Below are positions 24,838-35,400 of a stretch of 64,000 nucleotides of DNA, one piece after another. The notes beneath the pieces are model-generated. The model was not told the DNA's origin, did no database searches, and was given only the letters and a program-made list of their open reading frames with translations. Positions within the stretch are counted from its first letter, which is position 1; the number at the start of each line of letters is the position of its first letter. The stretch covers positions 356,249,823 through 356,313,822 of the forward strand of contig NC_058524.1 of NCBI RefSeq assembly GCF_904849725.1. The letters are read 5' to 3'. A program made the position numbers and the translations under genes. Source of the stretch: Hordeum vulgare subsp. vulgare. Lineage: Eukaryota > Streptophyta > Magnoliopsida > Poales > Poaceae.

Positions 24838-25036
24838 AGCGAATACCCCTATAGATGGACAACTTCTATCTCATCTTGTGGGTGTGGTTACGGAGGTGGG
24901 AATGGATGAGGACGGGCTAGGATCTATATACGATCTGTACCCTTCCGGCCGGAAATCCAAATCCGCCAAAGGCAAAAAAAGTAAAAAAAAAACGTGAAAA
25001 AACTGCAAATAAGACAAAATCCCTGAATGTTTCCCA

Positions 25037-28000
25037 ATGAATGGCATGTTCATGAATAGCAGAGGTCTTGGTGACTGGGCTAAGCATCTGAATATTGCAC
25101 AACATATTGCGGACCATAGGTTGGAGTTTGTGGCTATTTCCAAAACGGGGAGACATGATTTCCCAGCTAGTGTCCTAAACCGCCTGTCTGGCGGGAAGGA
25201 CTTTACTTCGCACTCTATCCCCCCGCGCGGTTGGTCGGGTAGCATCTTACTTGGCGTTAAATCAGATTCAATGGAGCTTCTAACTTTTTTGAATGGTGGA
25301 TTTCATATCAAATTCCACATCCGTAATGAAGTTGATAACTTTTGGAGTTTGGTTGTTGTCTATGGTGCTGCTCAAGAAGCTCACAAGGCTACTTTTCTCC
25401 GTGAACTGGTTAACCTGGCTAATAATAATCCACGTCCTATTTTAATAGGTGGAGATTTCAATATGTTAAGGTTCTCACATGAGAAAAGTAAAGGAAGGTT
25501 CGATAATCATTGGCCTTTTTTATTCAATGTTGTCATTGATGGCTTGCATTTAAGAGAGGTTCACATGACGGAAAGGCAATTCAATTGGTCCAATAGTCTT
25601 CCCAAGCCCACATACGAAAAGTTAAATTGTGTACTAATGAGCACCGATTAAGAACATAAATTCCCAATGGTAACGGTACGCGCTCAAGAACGTATTGAGG
25701 CATTATCTGACCATGCCCCCATACTATTATCTACTAGCACATTGAATCCAAATACAAAACAACCCAAGTCATACATCACAAAGTATTCACTCCCTTAATC
25801 AGGAGGAAGGCTGGATCGAAGGCCAAGAACAACTCAAGTCATACATCACAAAGTACTATAATGGTCTCCGGAGAATGGGGATATTTCCATGGATGAGTCA
25901 CGAACAGATGATATCCCCAGGTTTTCGATGAGGAGAACTCCTTCCTAAATGCTCCCTTCACCGAAGAGGAGATTAGAAAGACGGTCATCCAAATGGAACA
26001 CAATAAGGCACCTGGCCCAGATGGCTGCCCTGCCGAGTTTTACTAGCACTTCTGGGAAGTCATTAAGTCGGATCTTCTAGAATTATTCGGATGCTTGCAT
26101 GTCGGGCAACTGGATTTGTTTCGCCTCAACTTTGGGGAGATTATTTTGTTACCTAAAATTTCGGGGGTAGAAAGGATACAAAAGTATAGACCTATATGCC
26201 TTCTTAATGTTAGTTTCAAAATCTTTACGAAAACTGCAATCATAAGGCTAAATTCTATGGCTAATCATGTGGTTAAACCTACACAAACGGCTTTTATGAA
26301 AGGTAGGAATATCATGGACGGGGTCGTTGTTTTACACGAAACCGTACATGAGATGCACACTAAAAAACTTAATGCTGTAATTTTTAAGATAGACTTCGAA
26401 AAAGCATATGATAAGGTTAATTGGTCGTTCCTTCAACAGACTCTGAGAATGAAAGGGTTTCACGAGAATGGTGTGCCTTGATCGACAGCTTTGTTTTTAG
26501 GGGTAGCGTTGAGGTAAAAGTCAATGATGACATAGGATGCTATTTTGAAACAAAGAAAGGGTTAAGACAAGGGGACTCTATATCCCCCTACTATTCAATT
26601 TAGTGGCGAATATGCTGGCGATCATGATTAACCGGGCTAAACAGGATGGTCGGATTGAGGGGGTGGTCCCACATGTAGTTGATGGGGATTATCAATCCTT
26701 CAATACGCACACGATACGATTCTATTTATGGATCATGATCTAGATAAAGCAGCGAATCTGAAATTAATATTATCAGCATTCGAGCAGCTACCGGGATTGA
26801 AAATTAATTTCCATAAAAGTGAATTGTTCTGTTTTGGCCAGGCTCGGGATGTAGCTACTCAATATGCCGAGTTATTCGGATGTGAGCAAGGACAATTTCC
26901 TATTAAGTATTTAGGCATACCAATACATTATAGGAGATTAACGAATGCCGAATCGAAGCACGTCGAAGAACGTCTGCAAAAAAGACTCGCGAGTTGGAAA
27001 GGAAAATTGTTATCCCTGGGAGGAAGACTAGTTCTCATCAATTTAGTATTATCTAATACGGTATTGTATATGATATCTTTCAACTACCCAAAGGAGTCTT
27101 AAAAGATTGGATTATTTTCGATCCAGTTTTTTTTGGCTAGGGGATAGTGATAAAAAGAAATATCGACTAGCTAAATGGAATGTCCTTTGCCGACCAAAAG
27201 ATCAGGGAAGATTGGGGATCCATGACCTACAGGTTAAGAACTCAGCCCTCTTGGGTAAGTGGCTTTTTAAGTTACTTACGGAGGACGGTGTCTGGCAAAC
27301 ACTCCTTAAACAAAAATACATTTGCACAAAACTGTTATCACAAGTCCTATGAAAACCTGATGACTCACATTTTTGGGCTAACCTAATGGTGACTAAGAAA
27401 CACTTCTTTCACTTTGGGGTATTTAAAATTAAGGATGGATCAAAAATGAGATTCTAGGAGGACTAGTGGTTAGGGAATACCACCCTTCGAAAACAATATC
27501 CGGCTCTATATAATATTATACGACAAAAAGGTCCTACGCTTGCTTCTGTTATGCAAGATTCGCCACCGGATGTGACGTTCAGACATGACTTAATTGGTAC
27601 GAGACTACAGTCTTGGAACGCCTTGTTGGGACGCCTGGCATCGGTTCAGCTGTCACAAGGTTCCGACGAGTTTCATTAGAATCTATGTGGGAATGGAAAA
27701 TTCTCAATGGATTCCATGGTATACGCATTGGTACAGGCTGATGTGCCAGTCAATAATAACAAAAAATGGCCCATGAAGGTTCCATTCAAATTAAAGATAT
27801 TTGTGTGGTACCTTCGCAAAGGTGTCATTTTAACTAAAAATAACCTCGTTAAACAGAACTGACATGGCAACACGAAGTGTGTATTTTATCCTCAAGAAGA
27901 GACAATAAACATTTATTCTTCGACTACCAGTTTGCACGGTCTATTTGATCAGCTATCGAGATGGCTTCCAACTTGAACTTCAGTTGCCAATGTTTTTGGT

Positions 28001-28270
28001 AACTGGTTATTTTGGATTGATAAAAAGTTTAGAACCATTTTAAGGGTGGGAGCGCTTGGCGTTATATGGTCGCTCTGACTGAGTAGAAAGACAAGGTTTT
28101 TAATGATAAAAATTCCTCTCATTTACAGGTTTTCTTTTGATGCACAGGTATTCTCCGTTCGTGATCCACCTTACAATGAATGAAGTTTTGAGACCTTTAA
28201 AACCTTTTTATGAAGGCTTCTATGCGACTGAAGAAAGTGGCGAGGGATATTTTTATTCCACATGGATGAC
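25037..28270 (+). pseudogene. LINE ORF2 (endonuclease, reverse transcriptase), broken
   Basis: The endonuclease part begins MNGMFMNSRGLGDWAKHLNI and includes PRPILIGGDFNMLR (about 25430). RT blocks follow: YRPICLLNVSFKIFTK (about 26185), FKIDFEKAYDKVNW (about 26380), KKGLRQGDSISP (about 26556) and LPGLKINFHKSELF (about 26790). The catalytic YADD-type box near 26700 is damaged. The C-terminal region shows the LINE zinc-binding area, with WPMKVPFKLKIFVWYLRKG near 27770. Stops and frame shifts occur at about 25649, 26040, 26480, 26600, 27100 and 27350. This is a dead copy of a plant L1-type LINE. Confidence 0.85.
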
Positions 28271-28644
28271 AACGTAATCTCTGGATAGGTCCTCCATAGA
28301 CGACGACGATTTACACCAACATGATTGTATTACGTCTGTTGCCGTTCTATTTTTCGTACTTTTCAACTGTGATTGTGTGCTTAAAACTTCTTAAGTAATA
28401 AAAGTCATTTATAAAAGAAAAAAGGAGCCGGGCAACCCAGCTTGACCAACACAGGCCAGGCGGACGCACGGCAAATTTTGACGAGAAATACCCGTTATAA
28501 TTCAACAGAAACTTCACGCAGTGATGCATTGAAGATCCCTAGAGTACATACAAAGCGCGTATGAACCTAAATTGCACTCTAGGAACAGAAAGCGAACACC
28601 GGCGCCGGGAACATCTCCACCATACGACTCACACCGTCACCGGC

Positions 28645-28970
28645 GGCCTCCCTGAGCTCGAAAAACACGACAAAAAGCACAGGCGCGCATGCGCAATCTC
28701 GTCTAACCATCCTCTGACCACGCACACCAGCAGGAGCGCCCCCGAGAACCATCGGCAGCTCGCCGGAGGAACCTCTTCTTTCGCCCGTGAAATACATGGC
28801 GCACGGCGACCTCCTTCAGCTCAAAAAATATGACCGCAGACATGGGCACGCGTTCAAAATCTCGTCTAAGCATCATCTGGCCACGCACACAAGCAGGAGC
28901 GCCCCGAAGAACCGTTGAAAACTCGTCGGAGGACTATCTTCTTCCGTCCGTGGAAGACGCAGACACATCA
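28645..28970. repeat. Degenerate tandem duplication, about 162 bp x 2
   Basis: The segments starting cctccctgagctcgaaaaac (about 28648) and cctccttcagctcaaaaaat (about 28810) run in parallel through ctcgtctaa, ccacgcacac and agcaggagcgcccc. Divergence is moderate, so the duplication is not recent. Confidence 0.65.
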
Positions 28971-29382
28971 GTTCTACTTAAACAACACACCCGTTCAGCA
29001 GTGTTCTCGGTCAGTGCAAGTATAGTATATTCCGTAACGAAATAGCTCGCATGTGTGTGTGTAGACAACAATAACACATCAACAATTCCATCAATTATAT
29101 TCTCTAATCCCTTACAACCAAGTCCCTCCTTTGTAAACACGTCTGTGTTGACCCAACACTGAGGTTCTTGAACTAGCCATTTCTCAAGATGTGCTCTCAA
29201 CACTTGATTCTCCTCAATAAGAGATGCTTGATCGTACGCAGGGATGTAGGCGGGCATCCGCCCGCATAACATAATATTAATTCAAATTAAAGTAAATCTA
29301 ACAAAATAATTATAACTAATCTAAAATATTTTGACTTGAAAGCAAGGCGGATCGGGGCGTGCCGCTCTACATTCCCAATCGT

Positions 29383-29494
29383 AAGTAGAGTTAGTCAACA
29401 AGGTGGGCTTGGCTCGGTTACTTTTATATGAAATCACAAAGTAGAGTTAGTCAGCAAGGTGGGCTCGGCTCGGTTACTTTTATATGAAATCACA
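29383..29494. repeat. 56-bp tandem repeat, two copies
   Basis: aagtagagttagtca-caaggtgggct-ggctcggttacttttatatgaaatcac occurs twice back to back with two substitutions, implying a fairly recent duplication. Confidence 0.8.
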
Positions 29495-30105
29495 CCCGCC
29501 ACAAAGTTAATTGATCAAATAATACGATTTTGGAGAACTAAGTCTAGCTCAGATAGTTAGGTTCCTTATAGTGGAACAAGGGTTCAAATGCGAGATTTGG
29601 CACTGATGCTCATATTTTTTCTAGATTTAGTTTAGGTTTTCCAACAATGTTCATTCAGTGTGAATAGACCGAAGGGTATCTTCATCAACCTCAAGATGAT
29701 CTCTTAAAGGGTCTCATAGTGATACAGTGTGTATGCATAGAGATAAGTGTAGGTGTGTATGTATGAATGCCTACATCTGTTGTGTTTTTTTAAAGGGTTT
29801 CCCCCGCTTTGATACAAAGCAACCAACACCGTACAAAGATCATTGCTGGGGTGAACAACACATCAAGCCCAAAAAACGAAAAAGAAACAAATGACAACAG
29901 CGTTAATTTGACAAAGAGCGGATGTTGTGTTCAAAATAACTAAAGCGATTTTGCGACATGTACGGAATAGCAGGTCCTAGGCAAGTTCATGTATGAACAG
30001 CTAATTATCTCAAATACATTACAACCTAGAACATGGGGTTACATGACAACATGTGATATACAAATATCTAGCTAGGTATTCGATCCACTCATCAAAGTGC
30101 CTACT

Positions 30106-30570
30106 CTACAAAGCCATTATGCAAAAGGAACTTGGACGTTGATCATATATGCTGACCGGGCACCTAATACCCTCGTAAGTTGTAACTATTAAATATGGAC
30201 AAAGATCTACAAAGGCATATAACTTGAAGAATAGCCCTTCAACGTATGCCCATGCATAGTAAGGTTGTAACATTTGTAGCTGTGCTTGGTCTTCTAGGAG
30301 TAGAGTATAAGGAAACGAACCCTCCCGCCTCTTGTTCAAAAACACTACACAAATGTTGAGAAAATGGTTCAGAGCATCATCTGTGAGATAATTACAGGCA
30401 AAAGCGCTACAAAGGAACATCATCTTTAAGAGAAACAAATAACCTTTCTGAGTTTGAAGTCTCCAAAGAAGAGGACCTATATGAGTTGTATCTCTTTCTA
30501 AAAAATCATATACTCTCGTCCCTCTTAGTTGAAGCATGGTTTGTATTATGTATGTTGCAGACTTTAACAT
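30106..30570 (-). CDS. Unrecognised ORF, 154 aa
   Basis: An uninterrupted ORF of 154 codons starts at 30570, immediately beside the Stowaway MITE at 30575, and stops at 30106. I do not recognise it. It has several hydrophobic stretches (FLLKMMFLCSAFACNYL, YVEGLFFKLYAFVDLCPYLI) and no signal peptide or catalytic motif I can name. It lies downstream of the LETM1-like gene on the same strand. It may be a fragment of a host gene cut by the MITE, an unknown element's ORF, or chance. Confidence that it encodes protein is low. Confidence 0.25.
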   Translation of the reverse strand: MLKSATYIIQTMLQLRGTRVYDFLERDTTHIGPLLWRLQTQKGYLFLLKMMFLCSAFACNYLTDDALNHFLNICVVFLNKRREGSFPYTLLLEDQAQLQMLQPYYAWAYVEGLFFKLYAFVDLCPYLIVTTYEGIRCPVSIYDQRPSSFCIMAL

Positions 30571-30574
30571 ATAC

Positions 30575-30686
30575 TCCCTCCGTAAAGAAATATAAGAGCT
30601 CTAAAAGTGATTGTTGCAGACTAAAAGTGATCTAAACGCTCTTAGTTTAGTGATCTAATCGCTCTTATATTTCTTTACGGAGGGAG
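30575..30686. mobile_element. Stowaway MITE (Thalos-like)
   Basis: Terminal inverted repeats CTCCCTCCGTAAAGAAATAT and its complement flank 112 bp that can fold on themselves (GAGCTCTAAAAGTGAT...). CTCCCTCCGT is the Stowaway terminus. The left flank is TA and the right flank TT, so the TA duplication is degraded on one side. The arms match what I recall of Triticeae Thalos. Confidence 0.88.
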
Positions 30687-30700
30687 TTGTTGAAGTGTAA

Positions 30701-31453
30701 GGTGGCGTTTGGTTCTGTGGTTATCCACCGTAGGGACAGGGATAGCCAGTTTTTTTTAGGATGCCACTCGTTTGGTTGGGGAGCAAGGGAGGATAGGGAT
30801 AACCAGATGCTTGGGAATATTCGGCTAAAATCTGGCTGAGGAAAGTCGTGAGATTTTCGCGGATGAGGGCAGCCAACCACGCGTGAATCATTTTCCTTTT
30901 CCTTCTTCCGCAATCCCTCACCCGATGGAACCCTCATAGCTCCCTCGCCTGAACAAAGAAGCAGCGGCGGTGTCGACGATTTGGATGTGGCCCTCCTTTC
31001 AAGTTCAGATCCTTCGTGTCCCTCCTTTCCCTCTCTCTTCTCTGTCATCCCTAATGGCGATATGTGGCCATGGGCTGGTGGGGAGCGGGAAGCGTCGACA
31101 GCGGGGAGCGGGGAGCGGGAAGCACCGACGGCGGGGAAACAGGGAGATCTGGCGTCGGGGAACGCGAAGCTCTGGTGGCTGGGAACTGCGAGATCTCTGG
31201 TTTTAGGAATTGGAGAGAGCTTCTCTGTTCTTTCTGTATATGCGACCTGATGTTCTCAGCTCAACTTTAATTCTATTTCAAACACACAAATGCCTATATC
31301 TAGCCACCTCTTATCCTCCCAACCAAACAATAAAATGTGGTTATCCAACTCACTCAATCCCTCACAACCAAACAACATAAACTGGCTATCCCCAACCACC
31401 TGGTTAAGGATATCCTCAGCCACGTCATCCTCGCCCACGAACCAAACGCCACC
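30701..31453. mobile_element. Non-autonomous Harbinger-like element, 753 bp
   Basis: Terminal inverted repeats GGTGGCGTTTGGTTC (30701-30715) and GAACCAAACGCCACC (31439-31453) are flanked by TAA at 30698-30700 and 31454-31456. A TAA/TTA 3-bp duplication is the signature of PIF/Harbinger (Tourist) elements. The interior has no transposase. It contains a small G-rich tandem array (gggagcgggaagc, about 31080-31125). ORFs at 30665-31250 overlap on both strands and are not supported. Confidence 0.75.
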
Positions 31454-31456
31454 TAA

Positions 31457-32182
31457 ATGTGGATTGTCTAGCCCTGGCTTCGCAATTTATCTGAAAAATG
31501 TTGCTCCCCCCTTGTGTCCTGTGTCCACGTATAGGCCTCTTGAGCCATACCTATGAGTCTATCCACATGTTAACTTCATGCATCACACGTGAGAGGGGGT
31601 GTTCAAGTGTATATGTGGATTGCCTAGCTTTTTCATCAGTTCAGACTTTTGGTTGCATTGGCTAGTGCATGAAGCTTAACAGGAGTATCTATAAATGCAA
31701 CTCAGAAAAATTATGATGGTTTGGGTGTATTTTTCAGAAATAAAGTTATCATTTCTCTTCACGTGCACTGTTTGCAAAAATAAATACTCCCTCCAATCCA
31801 TATTAATTAACGCTGGCTTAGTACAAAGTTGTACTAACTTTGACCTAACCCAGCATCAATTAATATGGATCATAGGGAGTAAATACATGTACAATCTAGA
31901 ACTTCTATTAACGTGCATTACGAGAGGCTGTGTTGTGTTGGGAACCTACAACTAGTAGTCATACTTAGAGAAAGCTCATCGCAGGCAAAGCCAAACATTT
32001 GTAAGCAGATAGTGTGGTTAACTAAGTGGAACAGTTTTAGTTCTAAGGAAGCCAGAATGCAGGCAGTTACTAAAAACAAGGAAATGAAGAAATGCAGCAA
32101 GCGTGCACAAGTCAGATTATTACTTACCCTTTACAGAAAAGACAATCAGAAATATACTTGTGTCCATCTGTACATGGTCAGC
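31457..32182 (-). other. 3' flank / likely 3' UTR of the LETM1-like gene
   Basis: Non-coding. On the minus strand it follows the TAA stop at 32183-32185 and is AT-rich, as expected for a 3' UTR and terminator region. It contains the Stowaway at 31787-31879. No unambiguous polyadenylation signal was fixed. Confidence 0.4.
31787..31879. mobile_element. Stowaway MITE, 93 bp, in the gene's 3' flank
   Basis: The arms CTCCCTCCAATCCATATTAA and its near complement ending ATAGGGAG are flanked by TA on both sides (31785-31786 and 31880-31881). The inner CTTAGTACAAAGTTGTACTAA is self-complementary. It lies about 300 bp beyond the LETM1-like stop codon and could be part of its 3' UTR. Confidence 0.85.
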
Positions 32183-32454
32183 TTATTTCACTTGGTCACC
32201 TCTCAAACCAATTGCGTCAGAAATATCTTCACTGCTGCCTTCAGACAATTTCATTTCCTTCACTTCCTCAAGCTGCCTGAGGAGATCTAACCTCTCGGGG
32301 CCATATGTGGATGGGATCTACAATACACAAACATACACTTACATTTACATGTTGCAACGAGGAGAGTAATGAGGGTTTATACAGAGTTACAAACCATGGA
32401 AGGCACATATCTCTGGATGAAAGCCAAAATAGCAGCATGCCCAACAGCAGTAAC
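32183..32454 (-). other. LETM1-like last two exons
   Basis: The 60-bp exon at 32395-32454 encodes the second half of the conserved membrane segment (VTAVGHAAILAFIQRYVPSM). The 135-bp terminal exon at 32183-32317 encodes IPSTYGPERLDLLRQLEE... and ends DQVK-stop. The PSTY motif corresponds to PSTF in LETM1 proteins. Borders are ttccag/gtttgt and ttgtag. Confidence 0.88.
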
Positions 32455-35400
32455 CTGGAAACAAAGGCACCTGTTTATAATGCTCTGACATGGAGACAAC
32501 TGCACTAAAGCCAAAGTTCACAAGCCAAGAAATATGATTTACACTCTTAGGCGCACAAAACAAAATCCTTGACCATCCCGACTTGGTATTAAATGAGTTG
32601 GATTGTCCCAATATGGGTAACAGTGGATGAAGCAAAGAGATTACAGGATTATGGCACAAAACTGGAAGAAAGAAACAATATGGACCTCCGGAGACTTGTT
32701 CTCCTACAGCTTGATTTGTGGGAACGCAATCTGTAGGGGAGAATTAGATTAGGAATCAATATGGGAGCACTTGGGAGCCATGGAAGGGAAGATGCAGCTA
32801 GGGCTGGAGGCCCTAGGTGCAGATGTTATGTGTGAGGAGCTGAGGGGCAGAGAAAGAAGGGGTATCTCCTAATTCTCTGCTTCATTAAATCTCACGGTGG
32901 CTACCTCATTTTTATATATAATATATAGAGGGTCTGCCTTACATACCAACTCTAAGTCTCTGACTCACGACCAAACCTACGGTCTATTCATACGGACTAA
33001 CCTATAGCTTTCCTATCAACAGTAATAATAAGTCTACCTAAGGACGCTATCAATAGGAATTCCTCCTGGTGATGCGTTCCCCTAATCTGGAGGATTCTCC
33101 ATCTTGTATTGGTGTTATCTCTGAACTAGACTGCGGAGGCGCCAAGTGGTAACCATGACCATGACCCTTATATGTCTGCCCCTACATAACATCTCTCCTT
33201 CTGTCGATGAACAGCTCGTCCTCAAGCTGGAACACAATATAAAGACACTTGAAAGCTTCAACATCTTCCCATGAAGCATCTGAAGCTACAAAGCCTTCCC
33301 ACTGAATAAGCACTTGCCACACACCTCTGTACAGCCTGGCTCGAAGGACCTTGGTTGGCGAAGGAACCACACTACCATGGTTTGCGGTGGCCACCGAAAG
33401 GTCTTCCCGAGAGTCCTCTCTCTAGATTCAGTGGTTGACTTCAATGGGGAGTTGCAAACTATGGACGACGGCTTGACGCAGAAGGATGGTTGTGTGACAG
33501 CTGCTGTTGCACATTGGTTGCACATCGCATGTAGCAGCTGGGATCACCGAAAAGTGATGGCAACACATAAGTGATGTCGATGGTGGTGTTACTTGAGCAC
33601 TCTAGGTCTGACATGAGTTAGTTATACAACGCAATGGCGATGTTTTTACGTCGTTACATTGTTGAAGGCATTGCTCGGATATGCTCAAACTAATTTTTCA
33701 GGGTGAAAACCTAGATCCTAGCCTTGGATGGTTGGATCCAGTGATGTCGGGGTCAAGGATCTGCGTCCAAGAAACCTCTCCAAGAACTAGGGTTCATACT
33801 CTGGGGGGCTTTGCTTGGCAACCTATGACCCGACGACAACTACGGCGAGACCATGACGAGCGCACTGACTCACACCGGACACGACGAGGACGCGCCAGCT
33901 ATCCAGGTTCGGGCCACCATGCGGTGTAATACCCTACTCATGCCTGTGTTGGATTGCTCTGTAATGGAGAGCTTGTAGCTCAGGGTACACGAAGTGTGGG
34001 GGAGAATGGTTAGATCCCCTTACATGGAAGCGGCCCTGCCACTTGTGTAGTGCCTTGGTCCTCTTCCCTGAAATATGAGCGGGAAAGGGTGGCCATAGGA
34101 CCGCAATTCAAAGGGGGACAGGCACTTAGGCTTATCCTGACTAAAGGCGGTCTCCGCATGTTAAAGTAGTCATCCTGACATGCTGGTGGGCTCGATGATG
34201 ACCTCCACCCCGATGCGCTGATCCGTCCTGATCTCCTTGCACAAAAGAGGAAACGCTTTGGGGGAGGCAGACGCCGTTGCTCCCTCATCATCAAAATGGA
34301 AAGTAGGCTTCGGTCATGCCCCACCGTCCTTATCCTGACAATGGGACGTCATCCACGTGATGGGCGCAGAGCCCCGCGACTGGCGCCATACGAGATACCT
34401 CATGAAGCGGCCTCGCGAGTGGTGGCCTCACGAGGCGCTTCGGTACTTGGTGGCCTTAGCTAGGCTTAGCCTGGCGGTGAGGGGCCTTGCGAGGCTAGCC
34501 CCTCGCGAGGCGGCTTCTTTCGGAGCGGCCGCAGCCAAGCCGTCCTCCACGGGCCGGCCCAAATGTCGCCTCCTGGGCCGGAGGCAGACGGGCCATAGTT
34601 CCCACTGGGCCGAGAGTAGCCCCCGAACCCGCGGTGAGAACGTTCCGCCCATTAGGGACGAAACGGTGTGGGGCCCATCGAGCTGCCAGGCCAAGAGGCG
34701 ACGCATGGCGGCTTTTGCGGGCGCGGCGCCTCCACTTCCCACGACGCCTCGGTAACCACCGCCTCAACGATAAAGCCGGCACGTGCGGGGCGTAGGCACA
34801 CCATTGCTCCTTCACCCCATCCTCAGTCTGCCTCGCGACCGACAACTCGGCTTCCCCCTTTCTCCAACTTCCCCACCTCCGTCAGCAACCGTCGTGGCCA
34901 TGGCTCCCAAGAGGAAGCTCTCCGCAGCCAGGAAAGGGAAGAGAACGGCGGAGGAGGCGGAGCCGCTAGAGCCAGCGTCGGCAAGGAGCAGGGGCCGGGG
35001 CCGGGGTCACGCTTCGACCGTGGCGATGAGGGTTCCCCTCGAGGGCCGGACGCGCTCCACGGCCACCGCAGCGGAAGCGGCTCCGATTCCTCCGGCGGGA
35101 GCGAAAGTGATGGGAGCCCCCAAAACGTCAAGAGTGAAGACGAGGATTCTGACTAGGCGCAAGCGGCGTCTGGGGCGGACCCCTGAGGACGATTCCTTCC
35201 TTTTGCCCCTGCACAATCAATGTAGCTCGGGGGGGCGTGAAAATATCTTGTATGGCACTATGTCTTAAGTACTTGACTTTTTATGCTTTTTTGTTTTCCT
35301 CCCCAAGCCTTACTTTCCCTTTTACGTTGCCTTTGTGCCCTATGTCGTCGGGGCCCAACCGCCAAAGCGGGCTACAACTGCCCTAGTATGCCTGAAGCGT

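Larger units (their letters stand above)
23046..28423 (+). mobile_element. LINE (L1-type), nearly full length
   Basis: An ORF1 of the grass LINE type, an ORF2 with endonuclease, reverse transcriptase and zinc-binding C-terminal region, and an A-rich 3' end (ataaaagaaaaaa, ending at 28423) lie in the right order over about 5.4 kb. The 5' end adjoins the truncated Angela LTR. No clear target duplication was seen. Confidence 0.85.
28424..30105. other. Unclassified intergenic DNA with short tandem repeats and a LINE-like 3' end
   Basis: No gene recognised. A degenerate tandem duplication (about 162 bp, two copies, 28645-28970) and a 56-bp tandem repeat lie here. Around 29790-29820 the minus strand reads CAAAGCGGGGGAAACCCTTT followed by an A-rich tail, which resembles the 3' end of grass LINEs, so 29790 to about 30000 may be a LINE 3' UTR remnant. 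A 112-aa minus-strand ORF (28934-29272) with EENQVLRAHLEKWLVQEP has no match I know. Confidence 0.4.

Noticed and set aside
32712..33191. LTR start placed at TGATTTG (32712)
   Set aside because: Flanking pentamers do not match at that position. Moving the border to 32702 gives the perfect TGTTC duplication and agrees with the other LTR ending ...TGTGACA.
33314..33574. Plus-strand ORF opposite the chromodomain
   Set aside because: It is a shadow of the minus-strand integrase remnant.
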